DNA of 64,000 nucleotides, taken from the NCBI GenBank assembly GCA_049323835.1, contig JBMOOJ010000099.1, positions 1-64,000 on the forward strand, written 5' to 3'. Position 1 is the stretch's first letter. Each line of letters opens with the position of its first letter. The notes under the pieces are model-generated. The model had not been told where the DNA came from and ran no database searches. It saw only the letters and a list, made by a program, of their open reading frames with translations. Positions 41,387-50,587 of the stretch are shown in pieces. The stretch comes from SG-bin9 sp049323835. Its GTDB lineage: Bacteria > Pseudomonadota > Alphaproteobacteria > Rhizobiales > Xanthobacteraceae. The translations under genes and the position numbers were made by a program.

Positions 41387-43339
41387 TCAAGCGCTCCTGC
41401 CGCGCTTGTTCTGGCGGTTGTTGACCAGATCGTCGACCACGGCCGGATCGGCCAGTGTCGACGTATCGCCGAGACTCGACGGATCGTCCTCGGCGATCTT
41501 GCGCAGGATGCGCCGCATGATCTTGCCGGAACGGGTTTTCGGCAGGCCCGGCGCGAACTGAATCAGGTCGGGAGAGGCGATCGGACCGATGTCCTTGCGC
41601 ACCCACGCGATCAGTTCCTTGCGCAGTTCCTCGCTCGGCTGCGCGCCGGTCATCAGCGTGACGTAGGCGTAGATGCCCTGACCCTTGATGTCGTGCGGGT
41701 AGCCGACGACGGCGGCTTCCGACACCTGTTGATGCGCGACGAGAGAGCTTTCGACTTCCGCCGTGCCCATGCGGTGGCCCGAGACGTTGATCACGTCGTC
41801 GACGCGGCCGGTGATCCAGTAGTAGCCGTCCTCGTCGCGGCGGCAGCCATCGCCGGTGAAGTACTTGTTCTTGTAGGTCGAGAAGTAGGTTTCCTCGAAG
41901 CGCTTGTGATCGCCGTAGACCGTGCGCATCTGGCCGGGCCACGACTTGGCGATGCAGAGATTGCCGGTGCAGGCGCCGTCCAGCACCTTGCCTTCCGCAT
42001 CGACGATCTCCGGCACCACGCCGAAGAACGGCTGCGTTGCCGAGCCGGGCTTCAGCTTGATCGCGCCGGGCAGCGGCGTGATCAGGATGCCGCCGGTTTC
42101 CGTCTGCCACCACGTATCGACGATCGGGCAGCGGCTGTCGCCGACCACGTGATAGTACCACTCCCACGCTTCCGGATTGATCGGCTCGCCGACCGAGCCG
42201 AGCAGGCGCAACGACTTGCGCGAGGTCTTCTTCACCGGCGCGTCACCGCCCTGCATCAGCGCGCGGATCGCGGTCGGCGCGGTGTAGAACGTGTTGACCT
42301 GGTGCTTGTCGATCACTTCCCAGAATCGCGAGTTCGACGGATAGTTCGGGACGCCTTCGAACATCAGCGTGGTCGCGCCGTTCGCCAGCGGTCCGTAGAG
42401 AATGTAGCTGTGGCCGGTGACCCAGCCCACGTCGGCGGTGCACCAGTAGATGTCGCCCTCGTGATAGTCGAACACGTACTGATGCGTCATCGACGCATAG
42501 ACGAGGTAGCCGCCGGTGGTGTGCAGCACGCCCTTTGGCTTGCCGGTCGAGCCTGACGTGTAGAGGATGAACAGCGGATCTTCGGCATTCATCGGCTCGA
42601 CGGGACACTCGCTCGTCACCATCGCGGCGGCTTCGTGATACCAAACGTCGCGGACCGGATTCATGTCGACCTTGCCGCCGGTGCGCTTGACGACGATCAC
42701 GTGATCGACGCCGCCGGACTTGGCGATCGCCGCATCGACGTTGGCCTTGAGCGGCACCTTCTTGCCGCCGCGCAGGCCTTCGTCGGCGGTGATGATGACG
42801 TTGGATTTGCAATCCTCAATGCGGCCGGCGAGCGAGTCCGGCGAGAAACCGCCGAACACGACGGAGTGAATCGCGCCGATGCGCGCGCACGCCAGCATCG
42901 CGTAGGCCGCTTCCGGAATCATCGGCATGTAGATGGTGACGCGATCGCCCTTCTTGACGTTTCGCAGCCGCAGGATGTTTGCCATCTTGCAGACTTCGTC
43001 GTGCAATTCGCGATAGGTGATGTGCTTCGATTCGGACGGATCGTCGCCTTCCCAGATGATCGCGGTCTGGTCGGCGCGCTTGGCGAGATGGCGGTCGACG
43101 CAGTTGTGCGCGACGTTCAGGACGCCGTCCTCGAACCATTTGATGGAAATGTTGCCCGGCGCATAGGAGACGTTCTCGACCTTGGTGAAGGGCTTGATCC
43201 AGTCGACGCGCATGCCGTGCTCCGCCCAGAAGGCGTTCGGATCCTTGATCGAGCGCGCGTACATGTCCTTGTATCTGGCCTGATCGACGAAGGCGCGTTT
43301 CGCCCAATCCGCCGTGACGTCGTAGATCTTCTCGGACAT
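41387..43339 (-). CDS. acs: Acetyl-CoA synthetase
   Basis: 650 residues from ATG at 43339, preceded by GGAGGAACG; a longer frame to 43402 is rejected. ANL-superfamily adenylating enzyme: YTSGSTGKPKGVLHT phosphate loop, DTWWQTETGG, the hinge GRVDDVIN, and the C-terminal PKTRSGKIMRR with the lysine that is acetylated to switch the enzyme off. It makes acetyl-CoA from acetate, ATP and CoA. A hairpin terminator follows. Confidence 0.97.
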   Translation of the reverse strand: MSEKIYDVTADWAKRAFVDQARYKDMYARSIKDPNAFWAEHGMRVDWIKPFTKVENVSYAPGNISIKWFEDGVLNVAHNCVDRHLAKRADQTAIIWEGDDPSESKHITYRELHDEVCKMANILRLRNVKKGDRVTIYMPMIPEAAYAMLACARIGAIHSVVFGGFSPDSLAGRIEDCKSNVIITADEGLRGGKKVPLKANVDAAIAKSGGVDHVIVVKRTGGKVDMNPVRDVWYHEAAAMVTSECPVEPMNAEDPLFILYTSGSTGKPKGVLHTTGGYLVYASMTHQYVFDYHEGDIYWCTADVGWVTGHSYILYGPLANGATTLMFEGVPNYPSNSRFWEVIDKHQVNTFYTAPTAIRALMQGGDAPVKKTSRKSLRLLGSVGEPINPEAWEWYYHVVGDSRCPIVDTWWQTETGGILITPLPGAIKLKPGSATQPFFGVVPEIVDAEGKVLDGACTGNLCIAKSWPGQMRTVYGDHKRFEETYFSTYKNKYFTGDGCRRDEDGYYWITGRVDDVINVSGHRMGTAEVESSLVAHQQVSEAAVVGYPHDIKGQGIYAYVTLMTGAQPSEELRKELIAWVRKDIGPIASPDLIQFAPGLPKTRSGKIMRRILRKIAEDDPSSLGDTSTLADPAVVDDLVNNRQNKRGRSA

Positions 43340-43742
43340 TCGTTCCTCCACCAGGACAAACGGCCGCGCGCGGCGGCCGAAGCTCGTTTCTGTTGTTGGC
43401 ACAATTATGCGACGCCGCTCGCGAACGCGACAAGACGAAATGACTAGGACTTTTGGCGGCGCGAAAAACGATTCTGTGCGGCGGGTGCGGCAGACGCCGT
43501 GAGCACGGGGCTTCGCGTGCGCCAGGGAGCGGCATCCCGGGATGCTCCGCCGGAATTCCTAGCCGGGATTGGTTGTAGTACCGAGGGATTTCGCGGAATC
43601 CGACAGTCTTCCGTTAACCCGCCCTGCGGATTTGGGGTAGCTAAACCGCGGCCGACCCCCTAAATGGCCCCCTCGCGGCCACGCTAGGAACCAACCGGGC
43701 GGGCTCGCCGTTCTCAGGTGCAGGCGTAGGCGGCGTAAGATA
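43340..43742. other. 403-nt intergenic region between acs and topoisomerase IB
   Basis: Divergent promoter region for acs and the topoisomerase gene. I see no small gene, no RNA and no strong repeat; there are runs of C and G near 43675-43690 and short self-complementary pieces such as CATCCCGGGATG (near 43530). No clear promoter boxes can be assigned. Confidence 0.5.
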
Positions 43743-44843
43743 ATGATAGATCAACAGAATTTCGCTTTGGCAGAAGCGGAGGCGGCCGATCTCGCCACTT
43801 CCGGGCCCGAACTTTCCCGGCCGTCGGTCGAAGGGTTGGCCCGGGAACTTGGCCTGACTTTGGGCGCTCCGCACCAGCTGACCATCCGCCGCATCCGTCG
43901 GGGGCGCGGCTACTCCTTCGTGCGACCGAACGGATCGCTGGTTCGCCATGCCTCGACCGTGCGCCGCTTTCACGCGCTCGCGGTGCCGCCCGCCTATCGT
44001 GATGTTCTTTACGCCGCCGATCCGTCGCTGCACCTGCAAGCCGTCGGCCGCGATGCCGCCGGGCGTCTGCAGTATCGCTATCACGCCGACTGGGAGAAAG
44101 TGCGGGAGACGCGCAAGGCGCATCGGCTCAGTGAACTGGTCGGTGCGCTGCCGCGCATCCGCCGCAACGTTGCGAGGCACCTCGCCGGCAGCGAGCCGAC
44201 GCGCGAGTTCGCGCTCGCGGCGGTCATCGAGCTGATCTCTAAGACTGCCATCCGTCCCGGCAACGAATCCTACGCGCGCATGAACGGCACGCGCGGCGCG
44301 ACGACGCTGCTGAAGTCGAACGTGCTGCTCGACGACCGCAGCGTGACGCTGACTTTCCGCGGCAAGGGCGGCAAGGACATCAGCAAGACTTGCAAGGCGC
44401 CGCGGCTGCTGCATGCGTTGCAGGTGCTGCGCGAGGTGCCCGGCAAGCGCATGTTCCAGTATCGCGATGGCAGCGGCATCGTGCGTAACGTTTCGACGAC
44501 GCAGGTGAACAACTTCCTGCGCGACATCGCCGGCATCACGATTTCGCTGAAGGATTTCCGCACGCTGGTTGCGTCAGCGGCTGCGCTCGAGATCCTGTCG
44601 CGCATCGAGCCAGCCTCGAGCGAACGCGGCCGCCGCCGGCAGGTGATGGATGCCGTTCGCGCCGCGGCGAACGAGCTGTCGAATACGCCCGCGATCTGCC
44701 GCAAGAGCTACGTGCACGATACGATCTTCGCGGCGTTCGAAGATGGCGCGCTTCAGCGCATTGCATCGACCCTGAAGACGAAGAGCTCGCTGGCGCGCCG
44801 CGAGGTACTGCTGGCAAGGGTTGTTGCGACGGCCGCCGCCTGA
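43743..44843 (+). CDS. DNA topoisomerase IB (poxvirus-type)
   Basis: 366 residues. Short N-terminal domain (HQLTIRRIRRGRGYSFVRPNG) and a catalytic domain with all expected residues: arginine in AIRPGNESYARMNG, lysine in GKGGKDISK, arginine/lysine in SLKDFRTLVA, and nucleophilic tyrosine Y323 in CRKSYVHD. It relaxes supercoils through a 3'-phosphotyrosine bond without ATP. Bacterial copies are patchily distributed and were probably acquired by transfer, though composition here matches the surroundings. It is divergent from acs. Confidence 0.93.
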   Translation: MIDQQNFALAEAEAADLATSGPELSRPSVEGLARELGLTLGAPHQLTIRRIRRGRGYSFVRPNGSLVRHASTVRRFHALAVPPAYRDVLYAADPSLHLQAVGRDAAGRLQYRYHADWEKVRETRKAHRLSELVGALPRIRRNVARHLAGSEPTREFALAAVIELISKTAIRPGNESYARMNGTRGATTLLKSNVLLDDRSVTLTFRGKGGKDISKTCKAPRLLHALQVLREVPGKRMFQYRDGSGIVRNVSTTQVNNFLRDIAGITISLKDFRTLVASAAALEILSRIEPASSERGRRRQVMDAVRAAANELSNTPAICRKSYVHDTIFAAFEDGALQRIASTLKTKSSLARREVLLARVVATAAA

Positions 44844-44868
44844 GGCCATCCCGCTGTTCGATCAGCAG

Positions 44869-45042
44869 TCAGCTTGCCGGGCGGATCAGGTTCGCCTTGT
44901 TCAGCGTCATGGCGGGTTGGGACGTGTTCGCGGTTGTCCGCATCGTCCATCCTTCGGTCTGTGACACGCCGATCAACATGCCGGCCAGCGCCAGCATGAT
45001 GGACAGCATTCCGAGTCCGCTCACCTGATTTGATCGGTTCAT
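44869..45042 (-). CDS. Small single-helix membrane or secreted peptide
   Basis: 57 residues from ATG at 45042, with GAAGG 11 nt upstream. One hydrophobic segment (LGMLSIMLALAGMLIGV, about 9-26) followed by a short polar tail. No family recognised. Located between the convergent topoisomerase gene and the methyltransferase gene; existence is plausible but not proven. Confidence 0.4.
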   Translation of the reverse strand: MNRSNQVSGLGMLSIMLALAGMLIGVSQTEGWTMRTTANTSQPAMTLNKANLIRPAS

Positions 45043-45129
45043 GAACGAAACCTTCAACGGAAGCCCCCGGCCACAACTTATGGGCGATTATGGTTAATGC
45101 TTGGTTGAAGATTCCCCGGTTTGCGCCGC

Positions 45130-45807
45130 TCACGCCGATGTGAGCGTCCAGACGCTGGTCCGCTTGATCTCCATATCCTCCAGCTCGCGGGTGACCGGCA
45201 CCTGATACTCGGCGAGCCGGATGAGCCTGTCTTTCGGCAAGTAGCTTCGGCCGGGATCGCCGATCAAGACCGTTGCGCCGCGTGCGGCATGCCGCGACAG
45301 AAAGGCGTGCGCGGCGTCCGCCGTATCGCGTTCGTAGAAGATGTCGCCGGCGAGAATCGTATCCCACGCTGCGTGCGTGCCGGCGGTCAGAAGATTCTCG
45401 GAGAGCGTAACGACGGTCACGCCATTCTGCCGCGCGTTGAGATCGGCGGCCGCGAGCGCAAAGCGGTCGATGTCTGCGGCATCGACCGAAGCAGCTCCCG
45501 CCTTCATCGCGGCGATGCCGACGAGTCCCGAGCCGGTCGCGAGATCCAGCACCCGCTTGCCGCGGACCGTTTCGGAATGGTCGAGCACGTAGCGGGCGAG
45601 CGCCTGTCCGCCGGCCCATGCGAATGCCCAGAATGGTGGTGGCAATCCTGTGGCGCCGAGTTCTTCCTCGGTCATCTGCCACAGCGGCACGGCTTCGTCG
45701 GCGACGTGGATGGAAATGTCCGGCACCAGCGGCACCGGACGGAGCCGCGTGTTGGCGCGGATGAAGGCTTCGGGATTATCGATCGCCTTCGCGGCTTGCG
45801 ATGCCAA
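45130..45807 (-). CDS. METTL20-like protein lysine methyltransferase
   Basis: 225 residues starting at TTG 45807, with the EVE-protein stop 1 nt upstream. Seven-beta-strand methyltransferase with SAM motif VLDLATGSGLVGIAA, acidic residue in VDAADIDRFA, and the family motif ILAGDIFYERD. PPFWAFAWAGGQALARY precedes the SAM site. Homologues methylate lysines of electron-transfer flavoprotein beta subunit (mitochondrial METTL20; Agrobacterium also ribosomal L7/L12). Co-transcribed with the EVE gene. Confidence 0.85.
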   Translation of the reverse strand: MASQAAKAIDNPEAFIRANTRLRPVPLVPDISIHVADEAVPLWQMTEEELGATGLPPPFWAFAWAGGQALARYVLDHSETVRGKRVLDLATGSGLVGIAAMKAGAASVDAADIDRFALAAADLNARQNGVTVVTLSENLLTAGTHAAWDTILAGDIFYERDTADAAHAFLSRHAARGATVLIGDPGRSYLPKDRLIRLAEYQVPVTRELEDMEIKRTSVWTLTSA

Positions 45808-45808
45808 G

Positions 45809-46222
45809 CTAGAGGCCGCCCATCTTGCAGATCATTTTCCACTGATCGGCGGTGACCGACTGCACCGAGAGGCGCGAAAGCTTCACCAGCTCCATGTCGG
45901 CGAGTTTCTTGTCGGCCTTGATGGCGGCAAGTGTCACGGCGGTCTTGAGCGGCTTGTCAGCCTTCACGTCGACGCACACGAATGCGCCGCTCTTGTCGGT
46001 CGGGTCGGGATAGTGCTCCTTGATCACCTCGGCGATGCCGACGATCTCCTTGCCGATGTTGGAGTGATAGTAGAAGGCCTTGTCGCCTTTCCTCATCTTC
46101 ATCAGGTTGGCTTTGGCGGTGTGATTGCGCACGCCGGTCCAGGGCTCGCCCTTCGCGCCCCTGGCCGCGAGCTGATCCCACGAATAGGCATCGGGTTCGG
46201 ATTTCACCAGCCAGTAGGCCAT
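45809..46222 (-). CDS. EVE-domain protein
   Basis: 137 residues from ATG at 46222 (MAYWLVKSEPDAYSWDQL). EVE is a PUA-like fold that binds modified bases; conserved WTGVRNHTAKANLM and KGDKAFYYHSN pieces form the pocket. In this THYN1-like form it is not fused to a nuclease, and a role in recognising modified DNA or RNA is inferred only from the fold. It leads the methyltransferase gene with 1-nt spacing. Confidence 0.92.
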   Translation of the reverse strand: MAYWLVKSEPDAYSWDQLAARGAKGEPWTGVRNHTAKANLMKMRKGDKAFYYHSNIGKEIVGIAEVIKEHYPDPTDKSGAFVCVDVKADKPLKTAVTLAAIKADKKLADMELVKLSRLSVQSVTADQWKMICKMGGL

Positions 46223-46280
46223 CAGATGCTCTCTCTTTGTCAGAAGAAACGTCGCGTCATCATATTTCGATGTTCTATTT

Positions 46281-46348
46281 GAGCATGATCTTGTCGGAAA
46301 GCCGGTTCCCACTTGGCGCTAACGCGGCTCTTTGGGTCCGGATCATGC
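46281..46348. repeat. GAGCATG-type palindromic repeat
   Basis: Begins GAGCATGATCTTGTCGGAAA, continues CCGGTTCCCACTTGG, and ends GTCCGGATCATGC; GCATGATC and GATCATGC are inverted arms. The form is common between genes in Bradyrhizobium relatives. It ends 2 nt before the gpsA stop. A half copy is at 14722. Confidence 0.8.
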
Positions 46349-46349
46349 C

Positions 46350-47336
46350 CTACTCCTCCGCCTTGAACGGGCGCGCCAGCAATCCGGCAATGGCGTCGTC
46401 GATGGCAACCCGGTTTTCCAGAATTGCGGTGACAGCCTTGCAGATCGGCATCTCGATCGCTTGCTGCTCCGCGAGCTCCAGCAGGGCGATGGCCGTGAAA
46501 GCTCCCTCGACCAGAAGACTACGGGTCGCTTCCCTTGGACTTGCGCCCTGACCCAGCGCCACGCCGAACGAGAAGTTGCGCGACTGCGTGCTGGAGCACG
46601 AGAGAATGAGATCGCCGAGGCCGGACAGGCCCGCCAACGTCTCGGGCCGGGCGCCGCAGGCGCGGCCGAAGCGGGCCAGCTCGGCGAAACCGCGCGTGGT
46701 CACGGCCGCCAGCGCCGACGCACCGAGCTGCTTGCCCGCAACGATGCCGGCTGCGATCGCCAGCACGTTCTTCGCCGCGCCGCCGATCTCGACACCGCGC
46801 ACGTCGGTCGTGTGATAAGGCCGGAACGTCGCCGAGCCGAGCGCCTGGCAGAGCGCGGCGGCGATCGTCTCGTCGCTCGCGGCGAGCGTCACCGCCGTCG
46901 GTAACCCGCGGGCGACGTCGTCGGCGAAACTCGGTCCGGACAAGATCGCGGGCATCGCTTCGGGCAAAGTTTCGGCGATAACCTCGGTCGTGAAGCGCAG
47001 CGTTCCGCGCTCGATCCCTTTCGCGCAAGATACGGCGATCGGGTTCTTGCCAAGGCGGCCGCGCAGCTCTTCGAGCGCGGCACGCAGCGACTGCGTCGGC
47101 ATGGCGAGCAGGACGACCGGTGCATCGATATTGTCGCTGGATGCAGCGACGGCGACGTTCGGATCGAGTGCGACGCCCGGCAGGCGCGCGCTTTCGCGGC
47201 CGCGTGCGATCACGTCGGCGGATGCCCGGTCGCGTGCGATCAGCGTCACGTTGCGGCCCGCGCGCGCAGCCGCATTCGCCAGCGCCGTGCCCCACGCGCC
47301 CGCACCGATCACCGCGATATCCTGATATGCCGTCAT
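46350..47336 (-). CDS. gpsA: Glycerol-3-phosphate dehydrogenase [NAD(P)+]
   Basis: 328 residues. N-terminal Rossmann motif IGAGAWGTALANAAA; VSCAKGIERGTLRF and LSGPSFADDVARGLPTAVT; C-terminal AAKNVLAIAAGIVAGKQLG with the catalytic lysine. It supplies sn-glycerol-3-phosphate for phospholipids. It follows tsaD by 12 nt, the usual tsaD-gpsA pair in this group. Confidence 0.97.
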   Translation of the reverse strand: MTAYQDIAVIGAGAWGTALANAAARAGRNVTLIARDRASADVIARGRESARLPGVALDPNVAVAASSDNIDAPVVLLAMPTQSLRAALEELRGRLGKNPIAVSCAKGIERGTLRFTTEVIAETLPEAMPAILSGPSFADDVARGLPTAVTLAASDETIAAALCQALGSATFRPYHTTDVRGVEIGGAAKNVLAIAAGIVAGKQLGASALAAVTTRGFAELARFGRACGARPETLAGLSGLGDLILSCSSTQSRNFSFGVALGQGASPREATRSLLVEGAFTAIALLELAEQQAIEMPICKAVTAILENRVAIDDAIAGLLARPFKAEE

Positions 47337-47348
47337 GTCTGTGCTGCT

Positions 47349-48437
47349 CTAGAAGTTAAGCCGGGAGTTGCCGCCAGTCTTCGCAGCGTCTTCGTCATCG
47401 AGCCGCCAGCGTGCGCGGGGCGGCGCATCGAGCGGATCGATCTTGTCCAGCGCAAGGCGTTCCGCGCCGGCCCAGGCGATCATCGCACCGTTATCGGTGC
47501 AGAGTGCGGGTGGCGGAATGATCAGCGTGGTTTGTGCCTTTGCCGCGACCTCCTGCAACGCGCCGCGGATCGCCTGATTGGCGGCAACGCCTCCGGCAGC
47601 AACGAGCGCGCGCGGTGCGCCGAACCGCTCCTGGAACAACTTCAAGCCGGTCTGGAGACGATCCTTCGTCGATTCCAGCACGGACGCCTGAAAGCTTGCG
47701 CAGAGATCGGCGATGTCCTGCGCTTCCAGCGGTGCCAGGCGATCGGCTTCGTTGCGGACGGCGGTCTTCAAGCCGGAGAGCGAGAAGTTGGCTTCCGGCC
47801 GGCCGAGCATCGGACGCGGAAATGCGAAGCGTTTCGGATCGCCATCGGCGGCGGCGCGTTCGACCTGCGGTCCGCCCGGATAAGGCAGGCCAAGCAGCTT
47901 CGCGACCTTGTCGAAGGCTTCGCCCATCGCGTCATCGACGGTGGTGCCGAGCCGCACATATTTGCCGACGCCGAGCACGGCGACGATCTGCGTGTGGCCG
48001 CCGGATGCGAGGAACAGGCAATATGGAAAAGCCAGCGCGCAGGTCAGCCGCGGCGTCAGCGCATGCGCCTCAAGATGATTGACTGCGATCAGCGGCGTGC
48101 CGTGAACCATCGCAATGGCTTTGGCCGTCGTCAGGCCGACGATGACGCCGCCGATCAGGCCCGGTCCAGCCGCGGCCGCGACGCCGGTCAATTGCCTGAA
48201 CGAGAGGCCAGCCTCTTTCATCGCGGCGTCGACAAGGCCGTCGAGCAGATCGACATGCGCACGCGCGGCGATCTCCGGCACTACGCCGCCGAACGGGGCG
48301 TGCTCGTCGGTCTGCGAGCGCACGATGTTCGAGAGAATGCGGCCGCTGCCATCCGCCTGACGTTCGACCACGGCAGCCGCCGTCTCGTCGCAGGTGGTCT
48401 CGATACCGAGCACCAAAGCGGGCGTTTGCGTTGCCAA
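47349..48437 (-). CDS. tsaD: tRNA N6-adenosine threonylcarbamoyltransferase
   Basis: 362 residues from TTG at 48437, supported by GAGGG six nt upstream. ASKHA-fold metalloprotein: LGIETTCDETAAAVV, metal histidines in VNHLEAHALTPR, and ASGGHTQIV. With TsaB, TsaC and TsaE it makes t6A at position 37 of ANN-reading tRNAs. It is divergent from hemD across 160 nt and in an operon with gpsA. Confidence 0.97.
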   Translation of the reverse strand: MATQTPALVLGIETTCDETAAAVVERQADGSGRILSNIVRSQTDEHAPFGGVVPEIAARAHVDLLDGLVDAAMKEAGLSFRQLTGVAAAAGPGLIGGVIVGLTTAKAIAMVHGTPLIAVNHLEAHALTPRLTCALAFPYCLFLASGGHTQIVAVLGVGKYVRLGTTVDDAMGEAFDKVAKLLGLPYPGGPQVERAAADGDPKRFAFPRPMLGRPEANFSLSGLKTAVRNEADRLAPLEAQDIADLCASFQASVLESTKDRLQTGLKLFQERFGAPRALVAAGGVAANQAIRGALQEVAAKAQTTLIIPPPALCTDNGAMIAWAGAERLALDKIDPLDAPPRARWRLDDEDAAKTGGNSRLNF

Positions 48438-48597
48438 CGTCGACCCTCAAAATCCGGCGTCTGATTCAGGCTCTTGCGTTCGACGCCAAACCAGCGTTCT
48501 TGCTGGCCATCGGCGTAGCATTGCGAGGTCGCGGCATGCAATCCTTATGCTTGGCAAAACCCTTCACCCGGGCGGCGCTTTACCGGACGGTCGTGCG

Positions 48598-49338
48598 ATG
48601 AGTGTGCTCGTGACGCGCCCGCATCCGGACAACGCCGCGACTGCCGCCGCGCTCGGCGCGATGGGGATTGCAGCGGTACTGGCGCCGATCCTCCGTTTCG
48701 AACCCGTGCAGTCACATGGTGATGCCGACGCTGCGTTCGATGGCGTGATTGTGACGTCCGCCAACGCGTTGCGCGCCGTCGAGAACGGCGGGGATACCGC
48801 ACGCTTGCTGGAGCTGCCGTTGTTTGCTGTCGGCGGACACACCGCGGAGGCTGCGCGCGCCGCCGGCTTTCGCAACGTGGTCGATGCCGGCGGTGACGCA
48901 GCGGCGCTCGCCGAGCGCGTGAAGGCGGCTTTAAAAAAAAGAAAGCGTGCCGCCGTTCTCCTGCATCTTGCGGGAGCCGATCTCGCGAGTGATCTCGCGG
49001 GTGAACTCGGTGCGCAGGGCATGACCGTTGTCACGCAAACGGTCTACCGCATGGTGCCGGTTGGCCGCTTGCCCGACGATGTTTGCGAGGCGTTTGCCGC
49101 GCAACAGATCGAGGCCGTTCTGCACTATTCGCGGCGCAGTGCGCGTGCGTTCGTCGATGCCGCGCGTCATGCCGGTGTCGAAATCTCGGCACTGTCGCTG
49201 CCGCAATGCTGCCTGTCCGAATCGATCGGCGCCGAGCTGCGCGAGGCAGGTGCCGTGCGAGTCTCGGTGGCCTCCGCGCCGAATGAAGCTGCACTTTTGG
49301 ACACGTTGTTGCGTGCGTTGGGTCGTGGTTCGGGGTAG
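48598..49338 (+). CDS. hemD: Uroporphyrinogen-III synthase
   Basis: 246 residues from ATG at 48598. Weakly conserved two-domain HemD fold: MSVLVTRPHPDNAATAAAL start, IVTSANALRAV, LPLFAVGGHTAEAA, and the second-domain HYSRRSARAFVD. It closes hydroxymethylbilane with inversion of ring D. Usually hemC lies directly upstream; here only 160 nt separate it from tsaD. An A8 run (48933-48940) sits in the codons for LKKRKR. Confidence 0.9.
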   Translation: MSVLVTRPHPDNAATAAALGAMGIAAVLAPILRFEPVQSHGDADAAFDGVIVTSANALRAVENGGDTARLLELPLFAVGGHTAEAARAAGFRNVVDAGGDAAALAERVKAALKKRKRAAVLLHLAGADLASDLAGELGAQGMTVVTQTVYRMVPVGRLPDDVCEAFAAQQIEAVLHYSRRSARAFVDAARHAGVEISALSLPQCCLSESIGAELREAGAVRVSVASAPNEAALLDTLLRALGRGSG

Positions 49339-49397
49339 GGTGCACCGATTCAGTCATCAATCCACGCTCATGTGGCGACCGGGGCGGAGGGAGGACC

Positions 49398-50579
49398 ATG
49401 AGCAGTGACAATCCCGATGCGGGTTCGCCCGATCGTGCCAAGCGCCCACCGCCGACCATCGATCTCGACCCATCCGAGGTAACGGAGAACGACGCCGGTT
49501 CCCGTGCGCAGGATACCGCACGCGCCTCCGCGAGCGATCGCTCCCGGCCATGGTTCGATTCGGTTCGGGCCTCGCGATTCGAAAATGCGTCGGGTGCGCT
49601 GACGCCGGCGCTGTCCGGCGCGACGGCGGCGGCGCTGATCCTGCTCGGCGCATGGCTGTTGGGATTGTCGGGGGACAATCGCACGGCGCCTGCGATCTCG
49701 GCCGCGCCGGTGGATACAAGCGCGACCGACGCTTTGGCATCGCGGCTCGCAAGGATCGAAGCCGACGTGGCTGCAAGAGCAAACGCACCGTCACCGCCGA
49801 CGTCGGATCCGGCCGTGCTGACGCGCGTCGATCAGATCGAGGCCTCGCTGAAATCGGTCAACGAGGCGCTTGCGAACCTGCGCGGCGAACTCGAGCGGGC
49901 CGTGGTGGCCGCGAAGGATATTGCTCCGCGCGATGGCGGTGCCGCGGCGTCACCCGATCTTGCTGCGATCGACCAGCGCATCGCCCGCATCGAGACCGCC
50001 CAGCGCGCGCTCAACGAGGTGGCGCAGCGCACTGTCGCGCCGCCGGACGATCGTCCGCTTCGCCGCGTGGTTGCAGCGAGCGCGCTCGATCTCGCCGTGC
50101 GACAGGGCGAGCCCTTCGCGGCGGCGCTTGCGGCCGCGAAGGACGCGGCGCCCGATGCGGCGTTGCAGCCGCTCGATGCGTTTGCGGCATCGGGTGTGCC
50201 GAGCGATGCGGTCCTTTCGCGCGAACTGCTTGCGGTGTTGCCGCAACTCGCGCCGCAACAGGCGAAGCAGCCTGCGGCAGCCGCCACCGCCGGTACCGGT
50301 GTTTTCGACCGGCTTCAGGAAAGTGCGGCCAAGCTCGTGCGCGTCGAACGTGTCGATGCAGCAAGCGAAAGCCAGCCCCCCGCAACGGCAACGATCGCGA
50401 CCGCCGCGCGTGCCAACGATGTGGCGGCGGCGCGCCGCGCGGTGATGGAACTGCCGGCGGCACAGCGGGCGCCGGTGCAAGGCTGGCTCGACAAGGTCGC
50501 GGCTCGCGATGCGGCGCGGGAAGCGGCGCGCCGGTTTGCGGCAAGCGCGCTTGCGGCGCTCGGCAAACCGGCGCAATAG
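49398..50579 (+). CDS. COG4223/mitofilin-like inner-membrane protein
   Basis: 393 residues with GGAGGGAGGACC before ATG 49398. A disordered N-terminus, one transmembrane helix near 73-92 (GATAAALILLGAWLLGL), then a long coiled coil (RLARIEADVAARA, TRVDQIEASLKSVNEALANL) and an alanine-rich helical C-terminal domain (ASALDLAVRQGEPFAAAL). This hemD-linked family resembles mitofilin (Mic60), which shapes inner-membrane cristae. It stands between hemD and hemY in one operon. Confidence 0.85.
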   Translation: MSSDNPDAGSPDRAKRPPPTIDLDPSEVTENDAGSRAQDTARASASDRSRPWFDSVRASRFENASGALTPALSGATAAALILLGAWLLGLSGDNRTAPAISAAPVDTSATDALASRLARIEADVAARANAPSPPTSDPAVLTRVDQIEASLKSVNEALANLRGELERAVVAAKDIAPRDGGAAASPDLAAIDQRIARIETAQRALNEVAQRTVAPPDDRPLRRVVAASALDLAVRQGEPFAAALAAAKDAAPDAALQPLDAFAASGVPSDAVLSRELLAVLPQLAPQQAKQPAAAATAGTGVFDRLQESAAKLVRVERVDAASESQPPATATIATAARANDVAAARRAVMELPAAQRAPVQGWLDKVAARDAAREAARRFAASALAALGKPAQ

Positions 50580-50587
50580 GGTTGCCG

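Noticed and set aside
49550..50587. Open frame extending hemY upstream through the COG4223 gene
   Set aside because: Out of frame with the coiled-coil protein there; ATG at 50588 starts the conserved HemY membrane helices.
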